Shown here in pieces: positions 1 to 8,870 of a DNA stretch of 64,000 nucleotides; position 1 is the first letter of the stretch, and each line of letters starts with the position of its first letter. The notes below the pieces were generated by a model that did not search any database, was not told the origin of the DNA, and saw only the letters and a program-made list of their open reading frames with translations. The position numbers were made by a program, and so were the translations under genes. The DNA is from Paenibacillus pinistramenti (GTDB lineage: Bacteria > Bacillota > Bacilli > Paenibacillales > Paenibacillaceae): NCBI RefSeq assembly GCF_005869875.1, contig NZ_VAWG01000010.1:81155-145154 (forward strand), in the 5' to 3' direction.

Positions 1-3000
1 GCATCCGTCACGGCTGCCGTTTATGATGAATCCTCCACGGTTACGGCAGCGGTCTACTACAAGCTGGATTCTGAAACCGAATATCAGCCTCTAATGATGA
101 CGGTTAACCCAGGCCGCTCCACGCCTGAAACCTATACGTTTGAAGCCTCCATTCCGAAAGAACGCCTGGTCGAATCCAAGCTGGAGTATTACATTGAAGC
201 CAGCAACGGCTACAGCCCGGACAATCAGCAGACTTCGGTATATACAGTCAATATCCGCCCGAGCCTGAACTATAACTATGTGCCGGGCCTGCTGATTACG
301 GAGCTGAATCCGAACTCAGTCAACGTGACGACCGATGGCAATACGGCCAACGGCTATGAATTTATTGAGGTTTATAACAATACGGATCAGACGGTTAATC
401 TGAACGATTACCAGCTGATGTACCGGTACACGAACAAAACGCCGAATACGGAAACGCAGTGGCCGACAGGCGATATTCGGATTCCTTCCCAGCAGGCAGT
501 TGTTCTGTGGGTGATGTATCCGAGTGGAGCCAACGCTAACCTGACGGAAGCTGATTTTAACGCTTATTTCGGAACGAGTCTGAAGCTGGACACTGATCTG
601 TTCAAAATCACAGCGGGCGGTATGGCAAACGGCGGGCAGCGCAGCCTCGTACTCCGCAATTCGGCGGGCCAGGAGATCGTCTCTGCCCACTATGAAGGTG
701 AAGTCAGCTCTGTGAGCGACAAACCGATCTTCTACAAATATCCGGATGACGGAACAACCGCCATGCTGCTCGACCGGGCGGGTACAGATGCAGCAACACC
801 CGGAACGGTAGAGGCGAACCAGGTGCCGAAGAACCCGGCTTCTCTGCCGGATGAGGAGAGCAACGAAGTGCCGGTCATCCACCATACGCCGGTTACTCAC
901 GCCGAAACGAACGTAAACCTGCAAATTACGGCGCAGATTACCAACAAGGAGAGCGACGAAGGGCTCGTGGATACGGTGTCGGCGTATGTCTATTACAAGA
1001 CAGGCTCGCAGACCCAATATTCGGTTGTCCCGATGAGCATTGTGAACGGCAATAATTATTTGGCGGACATTCCGCGGAGCGAGCTGTCCGAGACTATTTT
1101 TGACTACTATATCGAAGCCAAAGATGCCAAGAACACGGTGCAGACCGATGTGTACACGGTAGACGTCAATGTGCCGGATTTCGATCCGCAAAAGGTGCCG
1201 CCGCTGCTCGTCACCGAGCTGGTGCCGAACAGTGCCAATGTGGGCAGTGCCGACGGTTATGAGTTTATCGAAATTTACAATAACGCCGATAAGGCGGTCA
1301 ACCTCAAGGATTACAAGATCTACTACCGCTACCCGGATTCCGGCACCGATGCGGATATCGTGTGGCCGACCGACAGCGAGGACATGGTGATTGATCCTGG
1401 AAAAACCCTCGTCTTCTGGGTCATCAACAGCCAGAACGGCAGCAAAACCGTTGCCGACTTTAATGCCAATTACCATACGCAGCTAGTCGAGAACCAGGAT
1501 ATTTACAAAATTTATTCCGACGGCATGGCCAACAGCTCCAAACGCGGCGTAGCCATCGGTACCAACACGCATGTCGATATTTCTGCGGCCCTTTATGACG
1601 GCACGATTGAAGGCGAAACCGCGGCGGATAAAGGCATTGAGTATAAATATCCGACCAACGGCACAACCAATATGATCAAGATGAACGCGGGAGTGGAGGC
1701 GGCTTCCCCGGGCAGTGTAGACCCTTCCCAGGTGCCGGCTGTTCCGGCCGCCCTAGCGGACGACCAGACTGCTCCAACGGTGCAGGATATGACCGGACTC
1801 ACCGCGATTGACCAGTCCAAAGACTTGAACATCGCAGTGGATGCCCAGGACGATCAAAGCGTTAAATCGGTCAAGCTGTTCTACAAATCCAACAAACAGG
1901 ATGATTATGCAAGCCGCTACCTGTATCTGAACTACAATGATTCCATGTACCACTTTACGCTCTATTCACCGGATCTGATCGGCAAGACCGACATCCAGTA
2001 CTACTTCGTCGTCTCTGACGGAACCCATGAGGTCACCTCCGATACTTATAAAGTGGACGTAACCGGCGGTCCTGACCGTTCCGCGCTCCGTTTGAATGTG
2101 AAGGATGGCGACATCATCAGCGGAACCCAAGCGGTGAAAGGGACTGCGGAGAATGCCGATCCGGATACGCTGCAGTTAAGCATTGACGGACAGGTAGTCA
2201 CGAAGGACACATATCATTCGGTGGAGAAGGATGCTTATTTTGCCTTTGAAGCCAACTCCGTGAACTACTATTTCAAGAACGGCGTAACGATGGGCGACGA
2301 GACCCTGAATATTTTCATGGATCCGATTAACACCTATACTACGCTGTCCGTTCCGATTGAAGCCGCCCGTCTGCACGAAGGCAGCAACGTGATTTCCATC
2401 CGTGCGGGAACCAAGTCGTCTCCGTTTGATGACCGTCCGGAAGAGAACAAGGATGATTTTACCGTTAAAAATGTCCGCCTCGTCTTTGCCGACGGCACCG
2501 TCGTGTACGACAGCCAATACGCCGATCCGGCCAAAGAGATCAAGATGGGCGACAGCGCCGGCAAGAATCCGGTTGTCGATTTCAACTTCAGCCTGCCGGC
2601 CGGCCAGCTGAATTCCCAGACCTATGATCTGGATACGACGAAGCTGGAAGACGGTCCGCATACGATTGAGGTGGACAGCGCCGGATCCGGCAAACAAACG
2701 GCCCATATTCAGGTGGATAATACGGCGCCTTCAGTTGTGCCGACTGTTGAAAATGGCAAAGAGTACCGCGGCGAATTCAGCCTGGATGCCGAGATTACAG
2801 ATGCGCTCGCCGGTATAGATACGATTGAAGCGTCTCTGGACAGCGGCAAAATAGAACTGCCTCTTGCGGCTTCTTCCTCCAAGCTGAGTCCCGGCACACA
2901 TACGCTGGTTATCAAGGCAGAGGACAAAGTAGGCAATGTAACGGAGAAGACCGTTTCCTTTACCGTGCCGGATGAGAATCCGCTTAAGCCGGAGCTTGTG

Positions 3001-5382
3001 TCCCCGGGGAACGATCAGACCGGCGACGGCACCCTGAAGGTTAAAGTGCAGGATCCGACGAACGATAAGCTGAACGTAGGCTTTTACAAGGGATTTCTGT
3101 TTGATGCCGTCCACCGGGCGGGCTTCACCGCCTACAAAAATGCTTCTGATGTAGAGCCTCCCAAGGAGCTCAAGCCGGCCGGAGAGCAGGCGCTGACTGA
3201 AGAGGAGCTGCAGGAGATCAGTGCGGCGGACGGCCAGTATCTGAGCAGCGATTCGGACGATCAGTTCCCGTACCACCGCTTTGAAGTGAAGCTTGATCCA
3301 AGCGTTAAGGCGGCCGATCAAGTGGAGATTGACTGGCAGGGCAAATCCCTGGAGGGACGCCAGGTCAGCCTGTACGCCTGGAGCCCTTCCGAAAGCAAAT
3401 GGAAGCAGCTGGACAGCCAGGTGGCGGGAAGTGAAGATTTTACGCTCGAAGCCGAGGTGTCAGCCGGAGATTATAACGTGGACGGCACGATTCATGTCAT
3501 TGTCCAGGACGAGCTTCCGGTGAAGGAAGATCCTTATGATTTTACATTTGTCTGGATGTCCGATACCCAGTATTACTCCGAGAGCTATCCTGAAATCTAC
3601 GACGGCAACGTACAGTGGATTGCGGATCACAAGGACGACATGAACATCAAGTATGTCATCCATACCGGGGATATCGTGGATGAAGCGGACAAGGAATATC
3701 AGTGGCAGGAAGCCGACAAGGCGATGAAGGTGCTGGAGGACGCCAGCGTTCCTTACGGGGTGGCTGCAGGCAACCATGACGTCTCCCACCAATATGCGGA
3801 TTACACGAAGTATTATGAATATTTCGGCGAGGACCGTTTCAAAGATCAGCCGACTTACGGCGGCTCCTATCTGAACAACCGGGGGCATTATGATCTGGTG
3901 TCCGCCGGCGGCAACGACTTTATCTTTATCTACATGGGCTGGGACATCCGGGACGAGGATATTGAATGGATGGATCAGGTGCTCAAAATGTACCCGGACC
4001 GCAAAGCGATCCTGAATTTCCACGAATATCTGCTCGTGTCCGATAACCGCGCGCCGATTGCGGAGAAGATTCATGAACGCGTCGTTGTGCCGAATAAAAA
4101 TGTCATTGCCGTATTGTGCGGCCACTACCATGACTCCGAAGAGCTGGTTGACGAGATTGACGACAATGGCGACGGTGTTGCCGACCGCAAGGTTTATCAG
4201 CTGCTCGCTGACTATCAAGGCGCGGAAAAAGGCGGCCTCGGCTACATCCGCCTTCTGCAGTTCGACGAGAAGAACAACCAGATCCATGTGAAGACTTACT
4301 CGCCGTATTTGGACGATTATAACTACTATGACCCGAACACTTACCCGGGCAAGGACGAATTCGATCTGGATGTTGATCTGCAGCCGATGCACAAGCAGGT
4401 AGCGACCGACTATTTCGGTGTAAAAGTGTATACGGATCAGCAGATCGGCCAGCAGACCGGTGTGGACAGCGGTTCGACAGCCAGCGCGAACTGGAGCAGT
4501 CTGCAGAAGGGAAGCTATTATCAGTGGTATGCTTTGGCCGAGGATGCTTACAGCGGAAGCACGCGCTCGGATATTTGGGGCTTCACGGCCGCAGATGCGG
4601 GCTCAGATCCTGAGCCGACGCCGACGCCGACACCGACACCGACACCAACGCCAGCGCCGACTCCGGCACCTACACATAAGCCGACAAGTACGAAGGAGCC
4701 GGCCGTGACACCAAGCCCAACACCATCGCCGGAGCCAACGCCGGCGCCTGCGGAGCCAACGCCGGCGCCTGCGGAGACAACGCAGCCTTCAGCCGGCAGT
4801 ACGGCGGCACCTGCAGGCTCTGATGCGCCGATGCCGTATGCAGATGTGAGCGCCAAATATGACTGGGCGAAGGAAGCCGTCAGCGTCCTTGCTGCCAAAG
4901 GCATTATTCAGGGAACGTCGCAGACAAGCTTTGAGCCGGACAAGAAGATCACGCGCGCAGACTTTATGGTGCTGCTTGTCCGCCTGCTTGGGCTGGACGC
5001 GGATGTTACCGGCAGCTTCAGCGATGTCAGCCCGTCTGACTATTATTACGAAGCAGTGGGAATTGCCAAACAGCTCGGCATTGCCTCCGGCACCGGTTCA
5101 GGGCAGTTTAACCCGAAGGAAGCGATCTCCAGACAGGATATGATGGTGCTGCTGCAAAGAGCGCTGAATGTTACTGGGCAGCTGAGCTTGTCCGGCACAG
5201 CCTCGGATCTTGACGTCTACAAGGATCGTAAGCTTGTCTCCGGTTACGCCGGGGATGCGGTTGCCGCAATGGTCAATGCGGGAATCCTTCAAGGCAGCGG
5301 GTCCGCGCTTAATCCAGCCGGGCAGGCCACCCGGGCTGAAACGGCCGTGATTCTCTACAGAGTCTATCAGAAGCTGCAATAG
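1..5382 (+). CDS. Surface-anchored lamin-tail / metallophosphoesterase / SLH protein (5' end outside window)
   Basis: The frame is open from base 1, so the start lies upstream; about 1793 codons are visible. Two long repeats each begin with a lamin-tail-like domain (conserved GYEFIE(V/I)YNN and NL(N/K)DY, near codons 95-260 and 399-567) and are followed by Ig/Fn3-like segments. A calcineurin-like phosphoesterase domain starts near codon 1180, with SDTQ, TGDIVDE, GNHD and GHYH metal-binding motifs all present. After it comes a Pro-Thr-rich linker (nt 4609-4800) and three SLH repeats (nt about 4830-5379), which in this family bind pyruvylated secondary wall polymer. I infer an extracellular, cell-wall-attached phosphoesterase; the substrate is unknown. 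A strong terminator follows the stop, so it ends its transcript. The signal peptide should be upstream of the window. Confidence 0.9.
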   Translation, partial: ASVTAAVYDESSTVTAAVYYKLDSETEYQPLMMTVNPGRSTPETYTFEASIPKERLVESKLEYYIEASNGYSPDNQQTSVYTVNIRPSLNYNYVPGLLITELNPNSVNVTTDGNTANGYEFIEVYNNTDQTVNLNDYQLMYRYTNKTPNTETQWPTGDIRIPSQQAVVLWVMYPSGANANLTEADFNAYFGTSLKLDTDLFKITAGGMANGGQRSLVLRNSAGQEIVSAHYEGEVSSVSDKPIFYKYPDDGTTAMLLDRAGTDAATPGTVEANQVPKNPASLPDEESNEVPVIHHTPVTHAETNVNLQITAQITNKESDEGLVDTVSAYVYYKTGSQTQYSVVPMSIVNGNNYLADIPRSELSETIFDYYIEAKDAKNTVQTDVYTVDVNVPDFDPQKVPPLLVTELVPNSANVGSADGYEFIEIYNNADKAVNLKDYKIYYRYPDSGTDADIVWPTDSEDMVIDPGKTLVFWVINSQNGSKTVADFNANYHTQLVENQDIYKIYSDGMANSSKRGVAIGTNTHVDISAALYDGTIEGETAADKGIEYKYPTNGTTNMIKMNAGVEAASPGSVDPSQVPAVPAALADDQTAPTVQDMTGLTAIDQSKDLNIAVDAQDDQSVKSVKLFYKSNKQDDYASRYLYLNYNDSMYHFTLYSPDLIGKTDIQYYFVVSDGTHEVTSDTYKVDVTGGPDRSALRLNVKDGDIISGTQAVKGTAENADPDTLQLSIDGQVVTKDTYHSVEKDAYFAFEANSVNYYFKNGVTMGDETLNIFMDPINTYTTLSVPIEAARLHEGSNVISIRAGTKSSPFDDRPEENKDDFTVKNVRLVFADGTVVYDSQYADPAKEIKMGDSAGKNPVVDFNFSLPAGQLNSQTYDLDTTKLEDGPHTIEVDSAGSGKQTAHIQVDNTAPSVVPTVENGKEYRGEFSLDAEITDALAGIDTIEASLDSGKIELPLAASSSKLSPGTHTLVIKAEDKVGNVTEKTVSFTVPDENPLKPELVSPGNDQTGDGTLKVKVQDPTNDKLNVGFYKGFLFDAVHRAGFTAYKNASDVEPPKELKPAGEQALTEEELQEISAADGQYLSSDSDDQFPYHRFEVKLDPSVKAADQVEIDWQGKSLEGRQVSLYAWSPSESKWKQLDSQVAGSEDFTLEAEVSAGDYNVDGTIHVIVQDELPVKEDPYDFTFVWMSDTQYYSESYPEIYDGNVQWIADHKDDMNIKYVIHTGDIVDEADKEYQWQEADKAMKVLEDASVPYGVAAGNHDVSHQYADYTKYYEYFGEDRFKDQPTYGGSYLNNRGHYDLVSAGGNDFIFIYMGWDIRDEDIEWMDQVLKMYPDRKAILNFHEYLLVSDNRAPIAEKIHERVVVPNKNVIAVLCGHYHDSEELVDEIDDNGDGVADRKVYQLLADYQGAEKGGLGYIRLLQFDEKNNQIHVKTYSPYLDDYNYYDPNTYPGKDEFDLDVDLQPMHKQVATDYFGVKVYTDQQIGQQTGVDSGSTASANWSSLQKGSYYQWYALAEDAYSGSTRSDIWGFTAADAGSDPEPTPTPTPTPTPTPAPTPAPTHKPTSTKEPAVTPSPTPSPEPTPAPAEPTPAPAETTQPSAGSTAAPAGSDAPMPYADVSAKYDWAKEAVSVLAAKGIIQGTSQTSFEPDKKITRADFMVLLVRLLGLDADVTGSFSDVSPSDYYYEAVGIAKQLGIASGTGSGQFNPKEAISRQDMMVLLQRALNVTGQLSLSGTASDLDVYKDRKLVSGYAGDAVAAMVNAGILQGSGSALNPAGQATRAETAVILYRVYQKLQ

Positions 5383-5437
5383 AATAGGATTGATTGCAGG
5401 GTGTGTCCTTTGGACCGCCCTGCTGTACGGCTAAATG

Positions 5438-5482
5438 CCCCTCCGGCGAAATCGAGGATTTCGTCAGGAGGGGTGTTTTTTT
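5438..5482 (+). terminator. Rho-independent terminator after the SLH protein
   Basis: CCCCTCC at 5438-5444 pairs with GGAGGGG at 5467-5473, with an inner GCGAAAT/ATTTCGT stem, and is followed by a run of T. It lies about 55 bp after the stop codon of the surface protein. Confidence 0.85.
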
Positions 5483-5604
5483 GAATAGGAAATTGTTACT
5501 AACTGAAGTCGGCTGTTGTCTAAAGTTGTCAAAATAAGAAATTGCGTGGATATTCCAATAGGTTCTGCCGATGTAACATCTAAAGTAACATGGGGGGATT
5601 AACG

Positions 5605-5847
5605 ATGAGCGGATTCTGGGCGGAAGCGGCTATACTGGACTTTTATTACCAAGACACCAGCAAGATGGCGACCGTAGATCAGATAGCGGAGATCATTCAG
5701 GTTCATCCCTGCGCGGTATATGCTGCTCTTGAAAAATTATGCGACCGGAGCATTCTGCACGCTGTCACTGGTTCAGACGGGTTATTTTACTATTCTTACT
5801 ATGTCCCGTTTCAGTCGAAGATGAAGGCGGACAGCGAGCTGATTTGA
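5605..5847 (+). CDS. Small winged-helix-like protein (80 aa), paralogue of the one at 10312
   Basis: The ATG at 5605 has a GGGGGGA ribosome site 6-7 bases upstream; an in-frame ATG at 5590 overlaps that site and is less likely. The 80-residue product has the pattern of a MarR/winged-helix core: a helix rich in hydrophobics, TVDQIAEII, then a recognition-helix-like segment CAVYAALEKL, then a beta wing SILHAV..FYYSYYVP. The same pattern, with SIL..V and YY..(I/V)P, occurs in the 80-aa protein at 10312. It has no receiver or ligand domain. It sits about 115 bp upstream of cheB on the same strand and may be co-transcribed. It could bind DNA or act as a protein-protein adaptor; the function is unknown. 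Confidence 0.7.
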   Translation: MSGFWAEAAILDFYYQDTSKMATVDQIAEIIQVHPCAVYAALEKLCDRSILHAVTGSDGLFYYSYYVPFQSKMKADSELI

Positions 5848-5962
5848 GAAAGAGAAATGCAATCCGGCAGAGAACAGGGTAATTCAGGAATAGATCCCTT
5901 TGACAAGATGATGATATAGTCCGGCTGTTCGTGTTCGATCAAGGGCGGAAGGAGGAATTTAG

Positions 5963-7180
5963 ATGATACGTGTATTGGTTGTGGACGACTCTGCATTTAT
6001 GCGGAAAATGATCGCCGAAATCATAGAAGAGGCCCCGGGCTTTACGGTTGTCGGAAGAGCAAGAAACGGCGAGGAAGCGGTAAGGCTTGCGGAGCAGCTG
6101 AAGCCGGATGTGATGACGCTGGACGTGGAAATGCCGGTCATGAACGGGCTGGAAGCGCTGAAGGTGCTCATGAAGCAGCCGAGGCCGGTGCCTGTTGTCA
6201 TGATCAGCTCATTAACACAGGACGGGGCCGAGACAACGATTGAGGCGCTGCAGCTTGGGGCGGTGGATTTTGTAGCCAAGCCGTCCGGGTCCATTTCACG
6301 GGATCTGTACAAGGTAAAAGCCATGATCCTGGATAAAGTAGCAACGGCGGCCAGTGTACGCCGCCCGTTCCTTCCTTCGGGGCCGCCGGCTGCGGCCCCT
6401 GGGAAGGGAGGCCTGGCGGGCAAAGCTCCCGCCAGGCCCGGCAGCGCGCCGGCCTTTGGGGCGCCGGCTATGGGAGCGCCGGCTTCCGGTGCCCCGGCCC
6501 CCGGCGCGGGGGCCATTGGCGCGGCGGCTTCCGGCAAGCCCGCCGGCGCTGCCCATTCGCCTGCCGGCCCGGCCGGCGGCACCGTCCCTTCCCCTGCCGG
6601 CACGGCTGTGGCGGGGATTACGGCAATCGGAACCTCGACTGGCGGACCGAAGGCACTGCTGACGCTGCTCAGCGCCTTCCCCGCCGATTACAAGTATCCG
6701 ATTGTAATCGTGCAGCATATGCCGCCCAAGTTTACGGCTTCGCTTGCGCAAAGGCTTAATCAGCTCAGCCCCCTTACTGTAATGGAGGCTGCGCAGCATC
6801 AGCGCCTTCTGCCTGGGCATGTTTATCTCGCTCCAGGCGGCTACCATATGGAAGTCGAGCCAAGCGGCGGGGAATACCGCATTGTCCTGAGCCAGCAGGC
6901 GCCTGTAAACGGGCACCGCCCATCCGTGGACGTTTTGTTTGATTCGGTTTCCCGCCTGCCGCGGCTGAAGCGGAGCTATGTAATCCTGACAGGAATGGGC
7001 AATGACGGCGCCCGCGCCATGCAGCGCGCTAAACAGGCCTTTCCCGAAGCGTTCACCATAGCTGAAGCGGAGCAGACCTGCGTAGTTTACGGCATGCCGA
7101 GGGCTGCTGTAGAGCTGGGCTGTGTGGACTGCGTCGCGCCGCTGGAGGCGATCGTCCAGAGACTGGTCGCTTCCCAATGA
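5963..7180 (+). CDS. cheB: CheB, chemotaxis protein-glutamate methylesterase/deamidase (orphan)
   Basis: The N-terminal receiver domain has the acidic pair at D8/D9, phospho-acceptor D54 (LDVEMP) and K106. The C-terminal CheB methylesterase domain has the catalytic triad signatures GTSTGGP (S225), VIVQHMP (His) and GMGNDGA (Asp). CheB removes methyl groups from glutamates of chemoreceptors and deamidates glutamines. The interdomain linker (about residues 130-212) is unusually long and made almost only of Pro, Ala and Gly (GAP-type repeats). GAAGGAGG precedes the ATG. No cheR, cheA or chemoreceptor gene is in the window, so this copy is apart from any main chemotaxis operon seen here, and its target may be a dedicated receptor elsewhere. 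Confidence 0.95.
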   Translation: MIRVLVVDDSAFMRKMIAEIIEEAPGFTVVGRARNGEEAVRLAEQLKPDVMTLDVEMPVMNGLEALKVLMKQPRPVPVVMISSLTQDGAETTIEALQLGAVDFVAKPSGSISRDLYKVKAMILDKVATAASVRRPFLPSGPPAAAPGKGGLAGKAPARPGSAPAFGAPAMGAPASGAPAPGAGAIGAAASGKPAGAAHSPAGPAGGTVPSPAGTAVAGITAIGTSTGGPKALLTLLSAFPADYKYPIVIVQHMPPKFTASLAQRLNQLSPLTVMEAAQHQRLLPGHVYLAPGGYHMEVEPSGGEYRIVLSQQAPVNGHRPSVDVLFDSVSRLPRLKRSYVILTGMGNDGARAMQRAKQAFPEAFTIAEAEQTCVVYGMPRAAVELGCVDCVAPLEAIVQRLVASQ

Positions 7181-7187
7181 AGAAGTG

Positions 7188-7266
7188 AAGAAACAAGCAG
7201 CAAGAAACAAGAAACAATAAGCAAGAAGCAAGTAGCAAGCAGCAAGAAACAAGTAGCAAGCAGCTA
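7188..7266. repeat. Imperfect tandem repeat of an AGCAAGAAACA-type unit
   Basis: The spacer after cheB consists of about seven degenerate copies of a 7-12 bp unit built from AGCAAG and AAACAAG. There is no spacer-repeat alternation as in CRISPR and no hairpin. It resembles replication-slippage repeats seen in other gaps of this window. Confidence 0.8.
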
Positions 7267-7315
7267 GCCGCCCAGCCCCAACACTACAGCAGGAGTAGAC
7301 CCAGGAGAGAAGCCT

Positions 7316-7804
7316 ATGGAACCATCCATTCTAAACGCAATGATTTATATTTTGTTGTCCCGCAAAGCTGACGAAGCAGCTCTGCGCCGGATGCTGGAGG
7401 GCTTCGGATACGCAAACGTCCTCTGCCTTCCGGATATGCCGGCGGTACACCAGCTGCTGCTGCTGGATGAAGCGGATCTGATAATTACAGATGCTGAACC
7501 GGCAGAAGAAGCGCCGGGCGGGCTGATAAAGCTGCTGCAGAAGCGGCACGGCGCAACCGCTCCCCGCTGTCTCCTTGTGCCGGACGAATCTGCGGATTAT
7601 TCGGCAGAGGACGAAAGGTTCACGCTTTCCCTTGAGCCGGGCAGCGTCAACTATATCTCCCGGCCGTTTGAAGAAGCCGGCATCCGGTACTGCGTCCGCT
7701 ATTTGCTTGAATACCGGCAGCTGCAGAAGCTGCAGCCCCAACCATGGGGATGGCCGGCTGACTCCGGTCTGCATCGGCCCGCCCAGGACTGCACCAGCCT
7801 TTAG
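7316..7804 (+). CDS. Degenerate response-regulator receiver-like protein (162 aa)
   Basis: The sequence follows the alternating beta-alpha pattern of a CheY-like receiver: IYILLS, a conserved-position aspartate in ADLIITDAE, CLLVPDES, and an SRPFEEAG segment where true receivers have K-P-F. The N-terminal acidic pair is missing and the conserved lysine is replaced by arginine, so phosphorylation is uncertain. There is no output domain; the C-terminus ends in a Pro/Trp-containing tail of about 30 residues. An AGGAGAG ribosome site lies upstream of the ATG. It follows cheB on the same strand after a repeat-filled spacer and ends before a strong bidirectional terminator, which suggests it belongs to the cheB transcript. 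A pseudo-receiver adaptor is the likeliest role; this is inference. Confidence 0.65.
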   Translation: MEPSILNAMIYILLSRKADEAALRRMLEGFGYANVLCLPDMPAVHQLLLLDEADLIITDAEPAEEAPGGLIKLLQKRHGATAPRCLLVPDESADYSAEDERFTLSLEPGSVNYISRPFEEAGIRYCVRYLLEYRQLQKLQPQPWGWPADSGLHRPAQDCTSL

Positions 7805-7827
7805 CAAAGGCCGCAAATGGCCGCAGC

Positions 7828-7876
7828 ACAAAGAAGACACATTTCCCGCCGGGAGCGGGAGATGTGTCTTCTTTGT
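7828..7876. terminator. Bidirectional terminator between receiver-like gene and udk
   Basis: ACAAAGAAGACACAT and ATGTGTCTTCTTTGT flank a GC-rich inner stem (CCCG/CGGG). T and A tracts at the ends allow it to serve both converging genes. Confidence 0.85.
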
Positions 7877-7903
7877 CTAATTCCAAAATGGTCTATCCGC
7901 CGC

Positions 7904-8539
7904 TTACGCTTCGCCCCAGGTACGGTCGCCTGACAGGTATTTCTCGGTCAGGATGGCCAGCAGCTGAATGCCGACTTCATTATGCCCGCCTTCCGGAATG
8001 ATCAGATCGGCATATTTCTTGGACGGCTCGATAAAGGCTTCGTGCATCGGTTTAACCGTTGTCAGATATTGATTGTGGATGGACTGAATCGTCCGGCCGC
8101 GTTCTTCAATGTCCCGGAGCACCCGGCGCAGGATGCGCACATCGGGGTCGGTGTCCACAAAGACTTTAATATCCAGCAGCTCACGCAGCTTCTCATCGGA
8201 CAGGACATGCAGTCCTTCGATAATGACGATATTATTCGGCTTGAGTTCAACAGATCTATCTGTATATCTTCCATGGACAGTAAAATTATAAACCGGAGCA
8301 TGCGCAGCCTGCCCGGCCTTTAACTGGAGCAGATGTTCAATCAGCAGCTCGTTGTCGAACGCAAACGGGTGGTCGTAATTGATCCGCTCGCGTTCCGAAA
8401 GACTGAGATGAGAATGATCCTTGTAATAGTTGTCCTGTGATATAAAAGTCACTTTGCCCGATCCCAAACGCTCGATGACGGAACGGGCTACCGTAGTTTT
8501 TCCTGAGCCGGTGCCGCCGGCAATCCCAATAATAAGCAT
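7904..8539 (-). CDS. udk: Uridine kinase
   Basis: The product begins MLIIGIAGGTGSGKTTVAR, a P-loop typical of uridine/cytidine kinase, followed by the SQDNYYKDHSHL segment and the NYDHPFAFD motif that marks this family. It phosphorylates uridine and cytidine to UMP and CMP in pyrimidine salvage in the cytoplasm. Length (211 aa) is normal. The ATG at 8539 matches the usual N-terminus; a TTG nine bases upstream (8548) lies closer to the GGGAGGG ribosome site and is an alternative. It is transcribed alone and converges on the receiver-like gene with a shared terminator. Confidence 0.95.
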   Translation of the reverse strand: MLIIGIAGGTGSGKTTVARSVIERLGSGKVTFISQDNYYKDHSHLSLSERERINYDHPFAFDNELLIEHLLQLKAGQAAHAPVYNFTVHGRYTDRSVELKPNNIVIIEGLHVLSDEKLRELLDIKVFVDTDPDVRILRRVLRDIEERGRTIQSIHNQYLTTVKPMHEAFIEPSKKYADLIIPEGGHNEVGIQLLAILTEKYLSGDRTWGEA

Positions 8540-8548
8540 AACGCTCAA

Positions 8549-8870
8549 ATACCCTCCCTAAGATGTTGCAATTCCAATATTTTAGCACAGCGCGCAGCTT
8601 TTTTCACCTCGTTCAGGCGTTCCTATGCGAGTTCCCGGGTAACAAGGAAGAAGGGGGCAGCTTATTTGGGTTTGAAGCGGGGAAAAAGCCTTCCCGGAAC
8701 CGGCCCGGCGGTGCCCGCGGCGCGCAGCCGTCTTCCGGCCCGGGTGCGGGAGTCCGCTGTATCCGCTATAATTAAAGCGTATTCAAATATATTATTCCCC
8801 AGTTGGAAATCGGGGTATTAATATGATACTTTATACAAATATATCCTTTCGTGACAGGGAGTGACACAAT
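8549..8870. other. Intergenic region between divergent udk and the KaiC-like gene
   Basis: This 322-bp gap should hold the divergent control regions. The half next to udk has no convincing gene. The half next to the KaiC-like gene is AT-rich (8780-8850) and contains the promoter candidate listed separately. A 70-codon open frame at 8563-8775 has no ribosome site and is not called. Confidence 0.5.
8803..8832 (+). promoter_or_regulatory. Candidate sigma-A promoter of the KaiC-like operon
   Basis: TTGGAA (8803-8808) is 18 bp from TACTTT (8827-8832), which carries an upstream TG (extended -10). It lies about 38 bp before the TTG start. The -10 match is partial. Confidence 0.35.

Noticed and set aside
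316..1476. 386-codon minus-strand open frame inside the surface protein gene
   Set aside because: It is a shadow of the repeats on the plus strand; no ribosome site and no recognisable domain. The same applies to 3460-4392 on the minus strand.
8563..8775. 70-codon plus-strand frame before the KaiC-like gene
   Set aside because: No ribosome site and a low-complexity Gly/Arg/Pro-rich product; more likely part of the divergent promoter region.
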